From Azoarcus sp. (GTDB lineage: Bacteria; Pseudomonadota; Gammaproteobacteria; Burkholderiales; Rhodocyclaceae): a DNA stretch of 64,000 bases. The stretch spans positions 1-64,000 of the forward strand of contig DYFV01000021.1 of the NCBI GenBank assembly GCA_020725025.1, in the 5' to 3' direction. The position numbers and the translations under genes were made by a program. The notes under the pieces are model-generated. The model searched no databases, was not told where the DNA came from, and was given only the letters and a program-made list of their open reading frames with translations. Of the stretch, positions 20,454-30,140 are shown piece after piece; position 1 is the first letter of the stretch, and every line of letters starts with the position of its first letter.

Positions 20454-20482
20454 TTGTGCAATGCAAATTAATTCTATATGAT
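20454..20482 (+). promoter_or_regulatory. Promoter of the tonB-exbB-exbD operon
   Basis: TTGTGC (20454-20459) and TATGAT (20477-20482) lie 17 bases apart in a locally AT-rich stretch. The -10 element overlaps the Fur box at 20479, as expected for an iron-repressed promoter. The tonB ATG follows 32 bases after the -10 element, without a clear Shine-Dalgarno sequence. Confidence 0.5.
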
Positions 20483-20495
20483 AAGTATTCGCATT
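20479..20495. promoter_or_regulatory. Fur box upstream of tonB
   Basis: TGATAAGTATTCGCATT matches the 7-1-7 Fur consensus TGATAATNATTATCA at most positions. Read on the other strand it gives AATGCGAATACTTATCA, whose AATGCGAAT half also occurs in the hemP promoter at 32758-32776. A second, weaker half-site (AATGCAAAT) lies just upstream. Confidence 0.65.
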
Positions 20496-20514
20496 TACCC
20501 GTTACTACTCCAGA

Positions 20515-21219
20515 ATGCCCCAGCCCTGTCTCGATCGCCGCATTTCGCCGCTCGGCCTCCTGGCCGCGAGCGGGCTGCACGTCGCGGCGTTCGTCGGCGT
20601 GGCGAGCTTCGGGGCGGTCACGGCACCGGCTGCGCCGCAGCCCATGATGGCGCAGCTCATCGTCCCCGAGGCGCCGCCCGCGCCCGCAGTGGAGCCGCCG
20701 CGCCCGAAGCCGGCGGAGCCGCCGCCTCCCGTTCGCAGAAAGCCGGCGCCGGTCGCGAAGCCGCGGCCTGCGCCGCCTCCCAAGGTGCTCGCCGCACCGA
20801 GTCCGGAGCCGGCGGAGGTAGCCGCTGTCGCGCCGGCGCCCGAAATTCCCGAACCTCCGGCACCGCCTGCGCCGGCGGCTCCGCCGCCGCCGCCCGCACG
20901 GGCCGTACCGGCTGCCCCGCCGGCGCCCGTGCAGGTGAGCGCGCCGCGCTTCGACGCGGATTACCTCGATAACCCGCCTCCGGCCTATCCGCCCCTGTCC
21001 CGGCGCATGCGCGAGGAGGGCAGGGTGATGCTGAGGGTCTTCGTCGAGCCCGACGGGCGGCCGAGCCAGGTGGCGGTGAAGGAGGGAAGCGGCTCGCCGC
21101 GGCTGGACCGCGCAGCCGAGGAGGCGGTCCGGCGCTGGAAGTTCGTGCCGGCACGCCGCGGAGAAGAGACTGTGGGCGCCTGGGTGCTGGTTCCGATTGT
21201 GTTCAGTTTGAGGGGTTGA
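20515..21219 (+). CDS. tonB: TonB family energy-transducing protein
   Basis: The protein has 234 residues. A single N-terminal membrane anchor (about 12-36) is followed by a long Pro/Ala/Lys-rich spacer (about 45-150) that spans the periplasm, and a C-terminal TonB domain (YPPLSRRMREEGRVMLRVFVEPDG; DRAAEEAVRRWKFVPARR). It passes proton-motive energy from ExbB-ExbD to outer-membrane receptors for iron or other ligands. It is followed directly by exbB and exbD. Iron control is indicated by the overlapping promoter and Fur box. Confidence 0.92.
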   Translation: MPQPCLDRRISPLGLLAASGLHVAAFVGVASFGAVTAPAAPQPMMAQLIVPEAPPAPAVEPPRPKPAEPPPPVRRKPAPVAKPRPAPPPKVLAAPSPEPAEVAAVAPAPEIPEPPAPPAPAAPPPPPARAVPAAPPAPVQVSAPRFDADYLDNPPPAYPPLSRRMREEGRVMLRVFVEPDGRPSQVAVKEGSGSPRLDRAAEEAVRRWKFVPARRGEETVGAWVLVPIVFSLRG

Positions 21220-21220
21220 G

Positions 21221-22027
21221 ATGGTGGAACAACTGGGCTTTGCCCATTTCCTGGCGAACGCCGATGCGGTAGCGCGTGCAATCCTCGCCGTCATGCTGGC
21301 GGCGTCGATCGGCAGCTGGTACCTGATTCTGGTCAAGGGGGCGCGCGTGTTGCGCATGCGCAGCCGCAGCGCACGCTTTCTGTCCGCCTTCTGGGATGCG
21401 CGCAACCTCGAGGAGGTGGCCGGCCGGATCCGCGAGAGCGGCACCACCGAGCCCTTTTCGCACCTGCTTCACCACGGCTTCACCGCGATCGAGCAGATCG
21501 GGCGCATGAAGCAGGGCAACGAAGCGGGTGCACGCCTGATCGATTCCGGCGCACCCGACGAGATGCTCACCCGCGCGCTCAAGCGCTCCATCGAAGAGGA
21601 CAAGACCGAGCTCGAGTTCGGGCAGACCTTCCTCGCCACCGTCGCCTCGGCCGCGCCCTTCGTCGGACTGCTCGGCACCGTGTGGGGGATCTACCACGCC
21701 CTGATCGCGGTCGGGGCCTCGGGGCAGGCTTCGCTCGACAAGGTGGCAGGTCCGGTCGGCGAGGCGCTCATCATGACGGGCATCGGCCTCGCCGTGGCGA
21801 TCCCGGCGGCCATCGCCTACAACGCCTTCGCGCGCGCCAACCGCAACACGCTGGCGAAGCTCAACTCCTTCGCTTACGACGTGCACACATTCCTTGCCAC
21901 CGGCGTCAAGAGCTCGCCGATGCGCAGCGACGCCCGCATCACGAGCGAGCGCGTGATCGCCCTCGCCCAGACCCTGGGCAGCGCGGAGCCGTCGTCGGCG
22001 GCGCATCCCGGCCTCGCGGTACGGTGA
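21221..22027 (+). CDS. exbB: ExbB proton-channel subunit (MotA/TolQ/ExbB family)
   Basis: This 268-residue inner-membrane protein has three hydrophobic segments: LAVMLAASIGSWYLILVKGA near the start and a pair around 140-200 (FLATVASAAPFVGLLGTVWGIY; IMTGIGLAVAIPAAIAYNAF). The conserved VASAAPFVGLLGTVWG motif is the family signature. It begins one base after the tonB stop and is followed by exbD, completing the TonB energising complex. Confidence 0.93.
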   Translation: MVEQLGFAHFLANADAVARAILAVMLAASIGSWYLILVKGARVLRMRSRSARFLSAFWDARNLEEVAGRIRESGTTEPFSHLLHHGFTAIEQIGRMKQGNEAGARLIDSGAPDEMLTRALKRSIEEDKTELEFGQTFLATVASAAPFVGLLGTVWGIYHALIAVGASGQASLDKVAGPVGEALIMTGIGLAVAIPAAIAYNAFARANRNTLAKLNSFAYDVHTFLATGVKSSPMRSDARITSERVIALAQTLGSAEPSSAAHPGLAVR

Positions 22028-22036
22028 GGGCCTAGC

Positions 22037-22459
22037 ATGGCGTTCGGAAGCATGGAGGCGGGCGACGACAACGAGCCCCTCGCCGAGATCAACATGGTGC
22101 CGCTCATCGACGTGATGCTGGTGCTGCTCATCATCTTCATCGTCGCCGCGCCGTTGCTGACCCACGCGGTCCGGGTCGACCTGCCCAAGGCATCGAGCGC
22201 GCCGGCGCAGGCGAAGCCCGACAATATCCAGCTGGCGATCGACGCCGAGAACCGCATCTTCTGGAATACCCAGGAAGTGTCCTTCGCCGAGCTCTCGGCG
22301 CGGTTCACCGCCGAGGCGGCACGCTCGCCCCAGCCCGAGCTCCACATCCGCGCAGACCGCACCGCACCCTACGGCCGCGTGGCCGAGGTGATGTCGGAGG
22401 CGGCTCGTAACGGGCTCTCCAAGATCGGCTTCGTCACCGACCCGCGCACGGAGCCCTGA
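22037..22459 (+). CDS. exbD: ExbD biopolymer transport protein
   Basis: The 140 residues include one membrane helix at about 20-42 (INMVPLIDVMLVLLIIFIVAAP) carrying the conserved proton-path aspartate in PLIDVMLVLL, and a periplasmic domain ending in GLSKIGFVTDPR. ExbD works with ExbB and TonB. It starts nine bases after exbB. Confidence 0.93.
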   Translation: MAFGSMEAGDDNEPLAEINMVPLIDVMLVLLIIFIVAAPLLTHAVRVDLPKASSAPAQAKPDNIQLAIDAENRIFWNTQEVSFAELSARFTAEAARSPQPELHIRADRTAPYGRVAEVMSEAARNGLSKIGFVTDPRTEP

Positions 22460-22551
22460 GCGCGGCCTCCGCCCCGGATGCCCCCCTTGTCATAGAATCC
22501 GGACTGGCGCGGCGCACTACGCGCCGCAGCCGCGGAGGATCCGGGGGGCGT

Positions 22552-23187
22552 ATGAGGGGTGAACGGTCGGAAAGCACGGACGGCGGGCTGCGCGTCGACG
22601 CGCTCGCGCGGCCCGGGCTCGAGACCGAGCCCTTCCGCGTGGCGCCCGGCGAATGCCTGCCGGTGGTCGGCCCCTCGGGTTCGGGCAAGACGCTGCTCTT
22701 GCGCGCGATCGCCGACCTGGACCCGAATCGCGGCGAGGTGTGGGCCGACGGCGTCTCGCGCGCGGCGGTGCCGGCGCCGTCCTGGCGTCGGCGTGTAGTG
22801 TATCTGGCCGCCGAATCCGCCTGGTGGGCCGAAGAGGTCGCCGCCCACTTCGCCAGACCCGAGCAGCTCGCCGAGCTTGCGCCCGAGCTGGGCCTGCCGG
22901 CCGACTGCGGCGCCTGGCCGGTGTCGCGGCTGTCCTCGGGCGAGCGTCAGCGCCTGGCGCTCGCCCGCGCCCTGGTGCTCGCACCGCAGGTGCTGCTCCT
23001 CGACGAGCCCACCGCGGCCCTCGATCCCGACGGCGTCGCGCGGGTGGAGGCGCTCGTCGGCCGTCGCTTGGGCGACTCTGCCTGCGCCCTGTGGGTGACT
23101 CACGACGCGGCCCAGGCGCAGCGGCTCAATGCCCGGCGGCGCCTTGCCGTGAAGGCGGGTCATGCGCGGATCGAGGCGCAGGCATGA
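22552..23187 (+). CDS. fetA: ABC transporter ATP-binding protein, FetA (YbbL)-like
   Basis: The 211-residue ATPase has Walker A GPSGSGKT, signature RLSSGERQRLALARAL, Walker B VLLLDEPTAALD and H-loop WVTHDAAQ. The N-terminal part is short and lacks strong hydrophobic segments. It overlaps the UPF0014 permease gene (GGCATGA), which is the FetAB arrangement. In E. coli FetAB aids export of iron under oxidative stress. Location after tonB-exbBD fits an iron link, but the substrate is inferred. Confidence 0.8.
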   Translation: MRGERSESTDGGLRVDALARPGLETEPFRVAPGECLPVVGPSGSGKTLLLRAIADLDPNRGEVWADGVSRAAVPAPSWRRRVVYLAAESAWWAEEVAAHFARPEQLAELAPELGLPADCGAWPVSRLSSGERQRLALARALVLAPQVLLLDEPTAALDPDGVARVEALVGRRLGDSACALWVTHDAAQAQRLNARRRLAVKAGHARIEAQA

Positions 23188-23990
23188 ACACGGCCCCCGA
23201 CCTGCCGCTCGCCCACCTCGCGCTCGCCGCCGGGCTCCTCGCCCTGCCGCTGGGCGCTTCCGCCTGGCTGCGCCTGGGGCTCGTCCGCCCGCTGCTGGTG
23301 GCCGCCGTGCGCATGGTGGCGCAGCTCTTCGCCATCGGACTGGTGCTCGATGCGCTCCTCGCGGTGCGCTCCCCCTTCTGGATCGCGGCGCTGATTGCGC
23401 TCATGGTCGGTTTCGCCGGGCGCGAGGCCATGGCGCGCCAGGAGCGGCCGCTGGCGGGCGTGTGGGGCTACGGCGTCGCAACCCTGGCGATGGCGGCCGG
23501 CCTCGCGCTCGCCCTCTCGGTCGCTCTCGCCACCGAGGTGCGGCCCGATCCCTGGTTCGATGCGCGGGTCGTCATCCCCCTCGGGGGCATGATGCTCGGC
23601 AACGCCATGACCGGCGTCGCCCTGGCGCTGTCGGGCCTGGTGAGGGGCGTGGAGACCGAGGGGCGGGCGGTCGAGGCTCGGCTCGCGCTCGGCGAGCCCA
23701 TCGAGGCGGCGATGCGCCCGCTGGTGCGCCGCGCGCTCGCCCAGGGGCTGATGCCCACCATCAACGCCATGGCCGCCACCGGCCTGGTCTTCCTGCCCGG
23801 CATGATGACCGGCCAGATCCTCGCCGGCGCGGCACCGCTCGTGGCGGTGAAGATGCAGCTCCTGGTGATGCTGCTGATCTCGGGCAGCACCGCGCTCGGT
23901 GCGCTCGTCGCGGTGCGGCTTGCCGCGCGCCGGCTAGGCGACGAGCGCCACCGGCTGCGGCTCGACCGGCTCGCGCCCAAGCAGACCTAG
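23184..23990 (+). CDS. fetB: UPF0014 permease, FetB (YbbM)-like
   Basis: This is a 268-residue inner-membrane protein with about seven hydrophobic helices. Family markers are VRMVAQLFAIGLVLDALL, VIPLGGMMLGNAMTGVALAL, FLPGMMTGQILAGAAPLVAV and KMQLLVMLLISGSTAL. It forms an ABC transporter with the preceding ATPase; the E. coli pair exports iron. The ATG overlaps the fetA stop. Confidence 0.87.
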   Translation: MNTAPDLPLAHLALAAGLLALPLGASAWLRLGLVRPLLVAAVRMVAQLFAIGLVLDALLAVRSPFWIAALIALMVGFAGREAMARQERPLAGVWGYGVATLAMAAGLALALSVALATEVRPDPWFDARVVIPLGGMMLGNAMTGVALALSGLVRGVETEGRAVEARLALGEPIEAAMRPLVRRALAQGLMPTINAMAATGLVFLPGMMTGQILAGAAPLVAVKMQLLVMLLISGSTALGALVAVRLAARRLGDERHRLRLDRLAPKQT

Positions 23991-24112
23991 GGCGCGGGCC
24001 GGCGCGGTCCTTGTCCCTTTCCCCAAGCACATCGATGCCGCGAGCGGCGGGTGCGCGACACCCGGAAACGGGCACGGGTGTTTCACTATTTCTTTTCCAT
24101 AGTCATAAGGCA

Positions 24113-24141
24113 TTGAAGAGGAGATGCCAAGAGAATATAGT
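24113..24141 (+). promoter_or_regulatory. Sigma-70-like promoter upstream of the CsgG-like lipoprotein
   Basis: TTGAAG (24113-24118) and TATAGT (24136-24141) are separated by 17 bases in a stretch clearly richer in A/T than its surroundings. It lies within the 212-base gap after fetB, about 60 bases before the ATG at 24203. Confidence 0.45.
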
Positions 24142-24202
24142 TCCGGCTGTTGCGCGAGTGCGCGCGCACCCCAGACCCATCTACGACATGCCAGGAACGA
24201 AC

Positions 24203-25240
24203 ATGAAAAGATCCACGATCACGCTTCTCGCGGCTGTCGGCGCCGGTCTTGCAGTGTCCGGCTGCTTCAGCGCTCCGGTCAGGAGCGGCGACGACAGCGC
24301 CCGGACCGCAGCCACCGGCTCGGCGGCCGGCACCGGCAACGCCAATGTCAGCAGCAAGCTGGAGCGGTGCGACCGTCCCGCCGGCACGATCGCCATCGTG
24401 GAGAATCAGTCCTCGGATTGGTACCACTACATCACGCGCGAGTACCGCCTCACCTCGACCGTCCCCGTGCTGCGGCTCCTGATCCAGCAGTCCAACTGCT
24501 TCGTGGTCGTCGAGCGCGGCCGTGCGATGGCGCACATGAAGCAGGAGCGCGCGCTGGAGGCGAGCGGCGAGTTGCGCGAGGGCAGCAGCTTCGGCAAGGG
24601 CCAGATGGTGAGCGCCGACTACAGCCTCGATCCCCAGGTGCTGGTCAGCGCGCGGGACACCGGTGGCCTGCGCGGCGCGCTTGGCGGCTGGAGCGGCGCG
24701 CTCGGCGTGGTGGGTGGAGTGTTGGGCTCGATCAAGTCGAACGAGGCGGCGACCCTGCTCACCCTGGTCGACAATCGCTCGGGCGTGCAGGTGGCGGTCG
24801 CCGAGGGCAGTGCGAAGAACTTCGATTGGGGACTTGGCGGGGCGCTTTTCGGCGGCTCCGGCGGCGGCGCCCTCGGCGGCTACACCAGGACGCCCCAGGG
24901 CAAGGTGATCGCCGGTGCCTTCGTGGACGCGTACAACCAGCTGGTGGTCGCGATGCGCAGCTATGCGCCGCAGACGATGGGCGACCGGGGGCTGGGAACC
25001 GGGGGGCGGATGGCGGTCGACGGCGCGCCGCAGCCGGTGTCGGCCAACGGAGGCGCGGGAACGGGCAGCGTGCTCCGGGACGCCCAGCAGCGCCTGAACG
25101 ACCTGGGTTACGACGCGGGCAGTCCGGACGGCAAGTTCGGCAGCAAGACCGCCAGCGCCCTGCGGCAGTTCCAGACGGACCGCGGCATCGCGGTGACCGG
25201 CCGGCTGGACACGGCGACCCGGGCGGAGCTGGCGCGCTAG
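24203..25240 (+). CDS. CsgG-like lipoprotein with C-terminal peptidoglycan-binding domain
   Basis: The 345 residues start with a lipoprotein signal (AVGAGLAVSGCFS). Residues about 50-260 resemble the CsgG/curli-secretion fold: AIVENQSSDWYHYITREY, VLRLLIQQSNCFVVVERGRAMAHMKQERAL, ADYSLDPQVLVSA and LLTLVDNRSGVQVAVAEGSA. Residues about 285-345 are a PG_binding_1 domain (LRDAQQRLNDLGYDAGSPDG...ASALRQFQTDRG...RLDTATRAELAR). It is a predicted outer-membrane protein held to the wall. No curli subunit genes are nearby, so a true CsgG export channel is doubtful. Confidence 0.8.
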   Translation: MKRSTITLLAAVGAGLAVSGCFSAPVRSGDDSARTAATGSAAGTGNANVSSKLERCDRPAGTIAIVENQSSDWYHYITREYRLTSTVPVLRLLIQQSNCFVVVERGRAMAHMKQERALEASGELREGSSFGKGQMVSADYSLDPQVLVSARDTGGLRGALGGWSGALGVVGGVLGSIKSNEAATLLTLVDNRSGVQVAVAEGSAKNFDWGLGGALFGGSGGGALGGYTRTPQGKVIAGAFVDAYNQLVVAMRSYAPQTMGDRGLGTGGRMAVDGAPQPVSANGGAGTGSVLRDAQQRLNDLGYDAGSPDGKFGSKTASALRQFQTDRGIAVTGRLDTATRAELAR

Positions 25241-25248
25241 CCGGGGGT

Positions 25249-26652
25249 CTATCCGCCCTGTCCGCTCCAGCCGCCCCCCAGCGCCTTGTAGAGGTCCAGC
25301 GCGTCGGCGAGTCTCGCGAGCCGTAGCTGGGCGAGCTGGTCCTCCGCCTGGAAGAGGGTGCGCTGCGCATCGAGCACGGTCAGGAGGTCGTCCACGCCTT
25401 CGCGATAGCGCAGCTCGGCGAGCCGCAGGCTGCGCCGCGCCTCCTCGCGGATGAGCAGCTGGGTGTCCTCCTGGAGCCGGTCGCGGGCGGCGTTTCCGAG
25501 GGCGTCCTCGACTTCCTTGAGCGCGGTGTGAACCGCCTGGCGGTAGGTCTGCACCAGCTGCTCCCGCTGTGATCGGGAGAGCGCCACCTGATTGCGCAGG
25601 CGCCCGCCGTCGAACACCGTGTGGGCGAGGGAGGCGGTGAGTGCGAGGGTGCTCGCCGGGTTGGCGAGGGAGGCGAGCGCCGCGGTGGCGAGCCCCGACG
25701 AGCCCGACAGCTCGATTGCCGGCAGCAGCGCCGCCCGGGCCGCGGCCACGTCGGCGTCGGCGGCGGCGAGCCGCGCCTCGGCGCTGGCGAGGTCGGGGCG
25801 GCGAACGAGGAGCTCGGCAGGCAGGCCGGCGGCGATCCCGGGAACAGCCAGGTGCTCGAGCCGCTCCTCGCTCAGCGGCAGAGGCTGCGGGGCGCGTCCG
25901 AGCAGCACTGCGAGCGCGGTGAGCGTCTGGCGCGCCTGCACCGCGAGCGGATCGATGGCGGCGCGCTGGGCGAGCACCGTAGCGCGCTGGCGGCTTACGT
26001 CGAGGACGGACGCGGCGCCGTTTCGATAGCGCGCCTCCACGATCGCTAACACGCGCTCGGCGATGGCGAGGTTCTCCCGGGCGATGCCGAGCCGGGTCTG
26101 CAGCGACAGGTACTGGAAATAGGTGGCGGCGACGCCGGTGGCGAGGCTGAGGCGCGCCGCGTCCAGGTCGTAACGCGAGGCGGCGAGGTCGGCGCGGGCG
26201 GCCTCGACGCCGGCGGCGAGCCGTCCCCACAGGTCCACCTCGTAGGCGATGGCGAGGCTCGCGCCGGTCGATTCGCCGTCGATGGCGGTGCCGCGCCCGT
26301 CGTCGCTGCGGCGCCAGCCGGTATTCCCGCCGAGGTTGGCGGTGGGCAGGCGCGCCGCGCCGGCGTTCTCGAGCAGGATGGCGGCCTGCCGCACCCGCTC
26401 CGCGGTGATGCGCAGGTCCGGATTGGCGGCGAGCGCCTCGTCGAGCAGGGGCTGCAGTTGCGACGAGCCGAAAGCCTGCCACCACCCGGCCCCGGGCAGC
26501 GTCGCACCCGGGGCAGCGGGTTCGGCCCATTGCGCGGGCAGCGCCAGCTCCGGGCGCGTGGCCGGTTCGGTAACCGCGCAACCGGCGAGCGCGAGGGCGA
26601 GAGCGGCGGCGGGCGCGAGGCGAGGACGGGACGGTGCGGACATGGGCGTCAT
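25249..26652 (-). CDS. RND-type efflux outer-membrane lipoprotein (NodT/OprM family)
   Basis: The protein has 467 residues. After a lipoprotein signal ([13 protein letters not shown]) come two outer-membrane-efflux-protein repeats with markers [54 protein letters not shown] and [28 protein letters not shown]. It is the outer duct of the tripartite pump with MacA and MacB encoded upstream. The ATG at 26652 overlaps the macB stop (ATGA). Confidence 0.92.
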   Translation of the reverse strand: MTPMSAPSRPRLAPAAALALALAGCAVTEPATRPELALPAQWAEPAAPGATLPGAGWWQAFGSSQLQPLLDEALAANPDLRITAERVRQAAILLENAGAARLPTANLGGNTGWRRSDDGRGTAIDGESTGASLAIAYEVDLWGRLAAGVEAARADLAASRYDLDAARLSLATGVAATYFQYLSLQTRLGIARENLAIAERVLAIVEARYRNGAASVLDVSRQRATVLAQRAAIDPLAVQARQTLTALAVLLGRAPQPLPLSEERLEHLAVPGIAAGLPAELLVRRPDLASAEARLAAADADVAAARAALLPAIELSGSSGLATAALASLANPASTLALTASLAHTVFDGGRLRNQVALSRSQREQLVQTYRQAVHTALKEVEDALGNAARDRLQEDTQLLIREEARRSLRLAELRYREGVDDLLTVLDAQRTLFQAEDQLAQLRLARLADALDLYKALGGGWSGQGG

Positions 26653-28622
26653 TCGGATGCGAGCGCGACCACCGGATCCAGCCGGGCGGCCTTGCGCGCC
26701 GGCAGGTAGCCGAAGACCAGGCCGGTGACGAATGCGCAGCCGAAGGCCAGCACCACCGGCAGGACGGAGTACTGGATGGGGGTGTCGAAGGCGGCGATCA
26801 CCGCGGCCGTGCCGAGCCCGACTGCCACCCCGATGAGGCCGCCCAGCGCGGACACCACCAGCGCCTCGATCAGGAACTGCTGCAGGATGTTCTTCATGCG
26901 CGCGCCGGTGGCCATGCGGATGCCGATTTCGCGGGTGCGCTCGGTGACGGACACCAGCATGATGTTCATCACCCCGATGCCGCCCACCAGCAGCGAGATC
27001 GCGGCCACGGTGCCGAGGAGCACGGTGAGCGTGTTCTGGGTCTCGGACACGCTCTCGATGATGGAGGCCATGTTGCGGATCTGGAAGTCTTCCACGCCGT
27101 GGCGGGCGAGCAGCAGGGCGTGGATCTCCGCCTGGGTGGCGTCGATGGCGGCCACGTTCTCGACCGCGACGGTGACGTTGCGCAGGTGGCGCTGGCCGAA
27201 GAGGCGCAGGCTGCCGGTGGAGTAGGGCACGAAGATCACGTCGTCCTGGTCGCGGCCCCAACTGGTCGCGCCCATCGGGCCCATGACGCCGATCACCTGG
27301 AACAGGATGTTGTTCACCAGGACGTACTTGCCGATCGGGTCGGCGCCGGGAAAGAGCGCATCGGCCACGGTCTGCCCGAGCACCGCCACGGTGGCGTAGG
27401 CGAGCTCGTCGTCCGCGTCGAAGAAGGTGCCGCGCGCCACCGGCCAGGTGCGTGCGACCACGTAGTCGGCCGAGGTGGCGTTGGCGTCGGTGCGGTGGTC
27501 GAAGCTGCCGAAGCGCACGGTGACGCTGCCGGAGAGCTCGGGTACCGCCGCGCGCACGTTGCCGAGCTCGCCGATCGCGGTCACGTCGTCGGGTACCAGG
27601 GTGGCGATGCCGCTCGCCCCGCGCTGGTTGGGCGCGCCGGGGCGCACGGTAAGGAGGTTGCTCCCCATGGCGCTGATGCGGTCCACGATCTCCTGCTTCG
27701 CCCCGTCGCCGATGGCGAGCATGGCGATTACCGCGGCTACGCCGATGACGATGCCGAGAAGCGTCAGCGCCGAGCGGAACAGGTTGGCGCGCAGGGCCCG
27801 CAGTGCGGTGCGGGTCGCCTCGATCACGTCCGACAGCGGCGAGGTGCGATCCAGGTGCGGGGCGAAGTCCGGCTCCGGCTCGGTCCGCGGCCGCGGGCCC
27901 GGGTCGGCGACGATGTTCCCGTCGCGCAGCTCGATCACGCGCTCGGCCATGTCGGCCACCTCCCGCGCGTGGGTGATGAGGATCACGGTATGGCCCGCGG
28001 CGGAGAGCTCCGCCAGCAGCGCCATCACCTCGGCGCCGCTCCTGCTGTCGAGGGCGCCGGTGGGTTCGTCGGCGAGGATGATGCGCCCGCCGTTCATCAG
28101 CGCCCGGGCGATGGACACCCGCTGCTGCTGGCCGCCGGAGAGTTGGCTCGGGCGGTGACCGACCCGCTCGGCGAGCCCCAGCCGGGCGAGCAGCGCCTCG
28201 GCGCGCGCGTGGCGTTCGGCGGGCGGCATGCCCGAATAGAGCGCCGGCACCTCCACGTTCTCGCGCGCGGTGGCGCTGCCGATCAGGTTGTAGCTCTGGA
28301 AGACGAAGCCGAAGGCCTCGCGGCGCAGGCGCGCGAGCTCGTCCGGTTCGAAGCCGGCGACATCCTCTCCCAGGAAGCGGTAGATGCCGCCGGTGGGGCG
28401 GTCGAGGCAGCCCAGGATGTTCATGAGCGTCGACTTGCCCGAGCCCGAGGCCCCCATGATGGCCACGAACTCGCCGGGCATGATGGTGAGGTCGATGCCG
28501 TGGAGCACCTCCACGGCGAGTTCGCCGCTCCGGTAGGTCTTGGTCACGCCTGCCAGCTCGATGAGCGGCACGCGGGCGGCCGGGTCGGGCCGCAAGTCGG
28601 CGATGAAGGTTTCGGTCTTCAT
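26649..28622 (-). CDS. macB: MacB-type ABC exporter (ATPase-permease fusion)
   Basis: The 657-residue protein has an N-terminal ATPase domain with Walker [10 protein letters not shown], signature [15 protein letters not shown], Walker [16 protein letters not shown] (about 20-240). A permease half with four membrane helices follows: one near 285, then a large periplasmic domain, then three near the C-terminus ([22 protein letters not shown] is the FtsX signature). MacB drives export of macrolides, toxins or lipopeptides through MacA and an outer duct. It is coupled to macA by an ATGA overlap. Confidence 0.93.
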   Translation of the reverse strand: MKTETFIADLRPDPAARVPLIELAGVTKTYRSGELAVEVLHGIDLTIMPGEFVAIMGASGSGKSTLMNILGCLDRPTGGIYRFLGEDVAGFEPDELARLRREAFGFVFQSYNLIGSATARENVEVPALYSGMPPAERHARAEALLARLGLAERVGHRPSQLSGGQQQRVSIARALMNGGRIILADEPTGALDSRSGAEVMALLAELSAAGHTVILITHAREVADMAERVIELRDGNIVADPGPRPRTEPEPDFAPHLDRTSPLSDVIEATRTALRALRANLFRSALTLLGIVIGVAAVIAMLAIGDGAKQEIVDRISAMGSNLLTVRPGAPNQRGASGIATLVPDDVTAIGELGNVRAAVPELSGSVTVRFGSFDHRTDANATSADYVVARTWPVARGTFFDADDELAYATVAVLGQTVADALFPGADPIGKYVLVNNILFQVIGVMGPMGATSWGRDQDDVIFVPYSTGSLRLFGQRHLRNVTVAVENVAAIDATQAEIHALLLARHGVEDFQIRNMASIIESVSETQNTLTVLLGTVAAISLLVGGIGVMNIMLVSVTERTREIGIRMATGARMKNILQQFLIEALVVSALGGLIGVAVGLGTAAVIAAFDTPIQYSVLPVVLAFGCAFVTGLVFGYLPARKAARLDPVVALASE

Positions 28623-29905
28623 AGACGCGGGCGCATGCGGGGCGCCTGACCCGAGGCTCCGTCGCCGCGCGCCCCGGCCGAGATCCCGGACACCACCCGC
28701 TCGCCTTCCTCGAGGCCGGCCAGCACCTGGGCCTGAACGCGGTTGCTGATGCCGAGCTCGACCTGGCGCTCCTCGAGGCGGCCGTCGGGTGTCGCCACCC
28801 GCACCGTCGCGGTACGCTTGCCGCCTTCGCCGGTTGCGGAGACGCCGGGCCGGCGCCGGCCGTCGCGGTGCCCGGCGTCGCCCGGCACGGCGAGCGCGGA
28901 CATCGGCACGACGAGCGTGTCCTGCGCGGCTGCGGCGACGAAGAACACCTGGGCCGTCATCTGCGTCATCAGGGCACGATTCGGGTTGGGAACGTCGAAG
29001 AGCGCGTTGTAGAGCACGACGTTGTTCGTCACCGTGGGCGTGGGCTCGATCTTGCGCAGCGTGCCGCTGTAACGCCGTCCCTGACCGCCCAGGGTGGTGA
29101 ACCAGACGTCCATGCCGGGCCGCAGCCGGCCCACGTCCGCCTCCGACACCTGGGTCGCCACGGTCATGGTGGACAGGTCGGCCACGCGCAGGATCACCGG
29201 CGCCTGCTGGACGGAATTGAGCGTCTGGCCCTGGCGGGCGGTGATCGAAACGACCGTGCCCCCGATCGGCGCGAAGATCCGCGCGTAGTTGAGGTTCGCC
29301 TCGTCGGCGCGCAGGTTCGACTCGGTCTGGTCGATCTGGGCGCGCAGCGACTCGATCTGCGCCTGCGCCGAGCGCAGCGCGGCTTCCGCGTTCTGCAGCG
29401 CCTCCTCCGTGGTGGCGTCCTCGGCCATCAGGTTCTTTTGCCGGCGGTGCTGGATCTCGGCGAGCGTGAGCGTCGCCTCCCGATCCTGCAAGAGCGCGCG
29501 TTGGTTGCGCAGCTGGGCGCGGGTGGCGTCGACACGGCTCTGAAGCACCACCGGGTCGATTTCGGCCAGCAGATCGCCCGCTTTCACCTCCGAGCCCACC
29601 TCCACGTGGATCTTGCGCAGCTGCCCCGAAACCTGGGCGCCGACGTCCACGTAGTCGCGCGGCTGCAGCGTGCCGGTCGCGGTCACCAGATCCTCGAGGT
29701 CGCCCCGCGTGACGGTGGCGAGCTGGTAGCGCGCCAGCTCGTCGGGTTCGGCGAGCCAGGTGCTCCAGGCGAACCAGCCGCCGGCGCCGAGCAGCGCGAG
29801 GGCGACGACGAACACCGCGAGCCTTGCGGCGCGACGCGGCGCGGAGCGGCGGGAAGGGGGCGCGGCCTTGCGGTCCGGAGCATTCGGATCACGGGGAGAG
29901 GGCAT
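28619..29905 (-). CDS. macA: MacA-type periplasmic adaptor (HlyD family)
   Basis: The 428 residues have one N-terminal membrane anchor ([19 protein letters not shown]), a barrel-sandwich domain ([29 protein letters not shown]), a long alpha-hairpin (about 120-215) and beta-barrel segments. MacA joins MacB to the outer-membrane duct and stimulates its ATPase. A run of basic residues ([10 protein letters not shown]) interrupts the barrel late in the protein. First gene of the macA-macB-outer-duct operon. Confidence 0.92.
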   Translation of the reverse strand: MPSPRDPNAPDRKAAPPSRRSAPRRAARLAVFVVALALLGAGGWFAWSTWLAEPDELARYQLATVTRGDLEDLVTATGTLQPRDYVDVGAQVSGQLRKIHVEVGSEVKAGDLLAEIDPVVLQSRVDATRAQLRNQRALLQDREATLTLAEIQHRRQKNLMAEDATTEEALQNAEAALRSAQAQIESLRAQIDQTESNLRADEANLNYARIFAPIGGTVVSITARQGQTLNSVQQAPVILRVADLSTMTVATQVSEADVGRLRPGMDVWFTTLGGQGRRYSGTLRKIEPTPTVTNNVVLYNALFDVPNPNRALMTQMTAQVFFVAAAAQDTLVVPMSALAVPGDAGHRDGRRRPGVSATGEGGKRTATVRVATPDGRLEERQVELGISNRVQAQVLAGLEEGERVVSGISAGARGDGASGQAPRMRPRL

Positions 29906-30066
29906 CGGGAGCGGGAAGATGGGGAGGCAGTTGCGGGCTACAGGATTCGCGGGCTACAGGATAGGGGATGGCGTGCGCTGCTTTGTATCGTATTGCAGGG
30001 AGGCGGTTCCGCGCTCGCGAAGGTTTTCTGACCTGGGTCAACAGGCGGCAGGGATGACGGGTATCT

Positions 30067-30085
30067 AATCGCATCAGCTGCGATT
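30067..30085. repeat. 7-5-7 inverted repeat upstream of cytochrome c peroxidase
   Basis: AATCGCA-TCAGC-TGCGATT is a perfect inverted repeat about 56 bases before the peroxidase ATG. It overlaps the start of the Irr-like box by two bases. It could be a second operator or part of a larger site; the binding protein is unknown. Confidence 0.4.
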
Positions 30086-30100
30086 TAGACGAAGTCTAGA
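30084..30100. promoter_or_regulatory. ICE-like (Irr box) motif
   Basis: TTTAGACGAAGTCTAGA matches the iron control element TTTAGAANNNTTCTAAA at 11 of its 14 defined positions. It lies 41 bases before the peroxidase ATG, and an Irr-like Fur-family regulator is encoded 1.2 kb downstream. Irr boxes are best known in alphaproteobacteria, so function here is inferred. Confidence 0.5.
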
Positions 30101-30140
30101 AAAAGAGTTCGTCATCGATTCTTCGCTCGAGGAGTAAACC

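Noticed and set aside
20683-20930. Pro/Ala-rich repeats considered as a DNA repeat
   Set aside because: They are the ordinary low-complexity periplasmic spacer of TonB.
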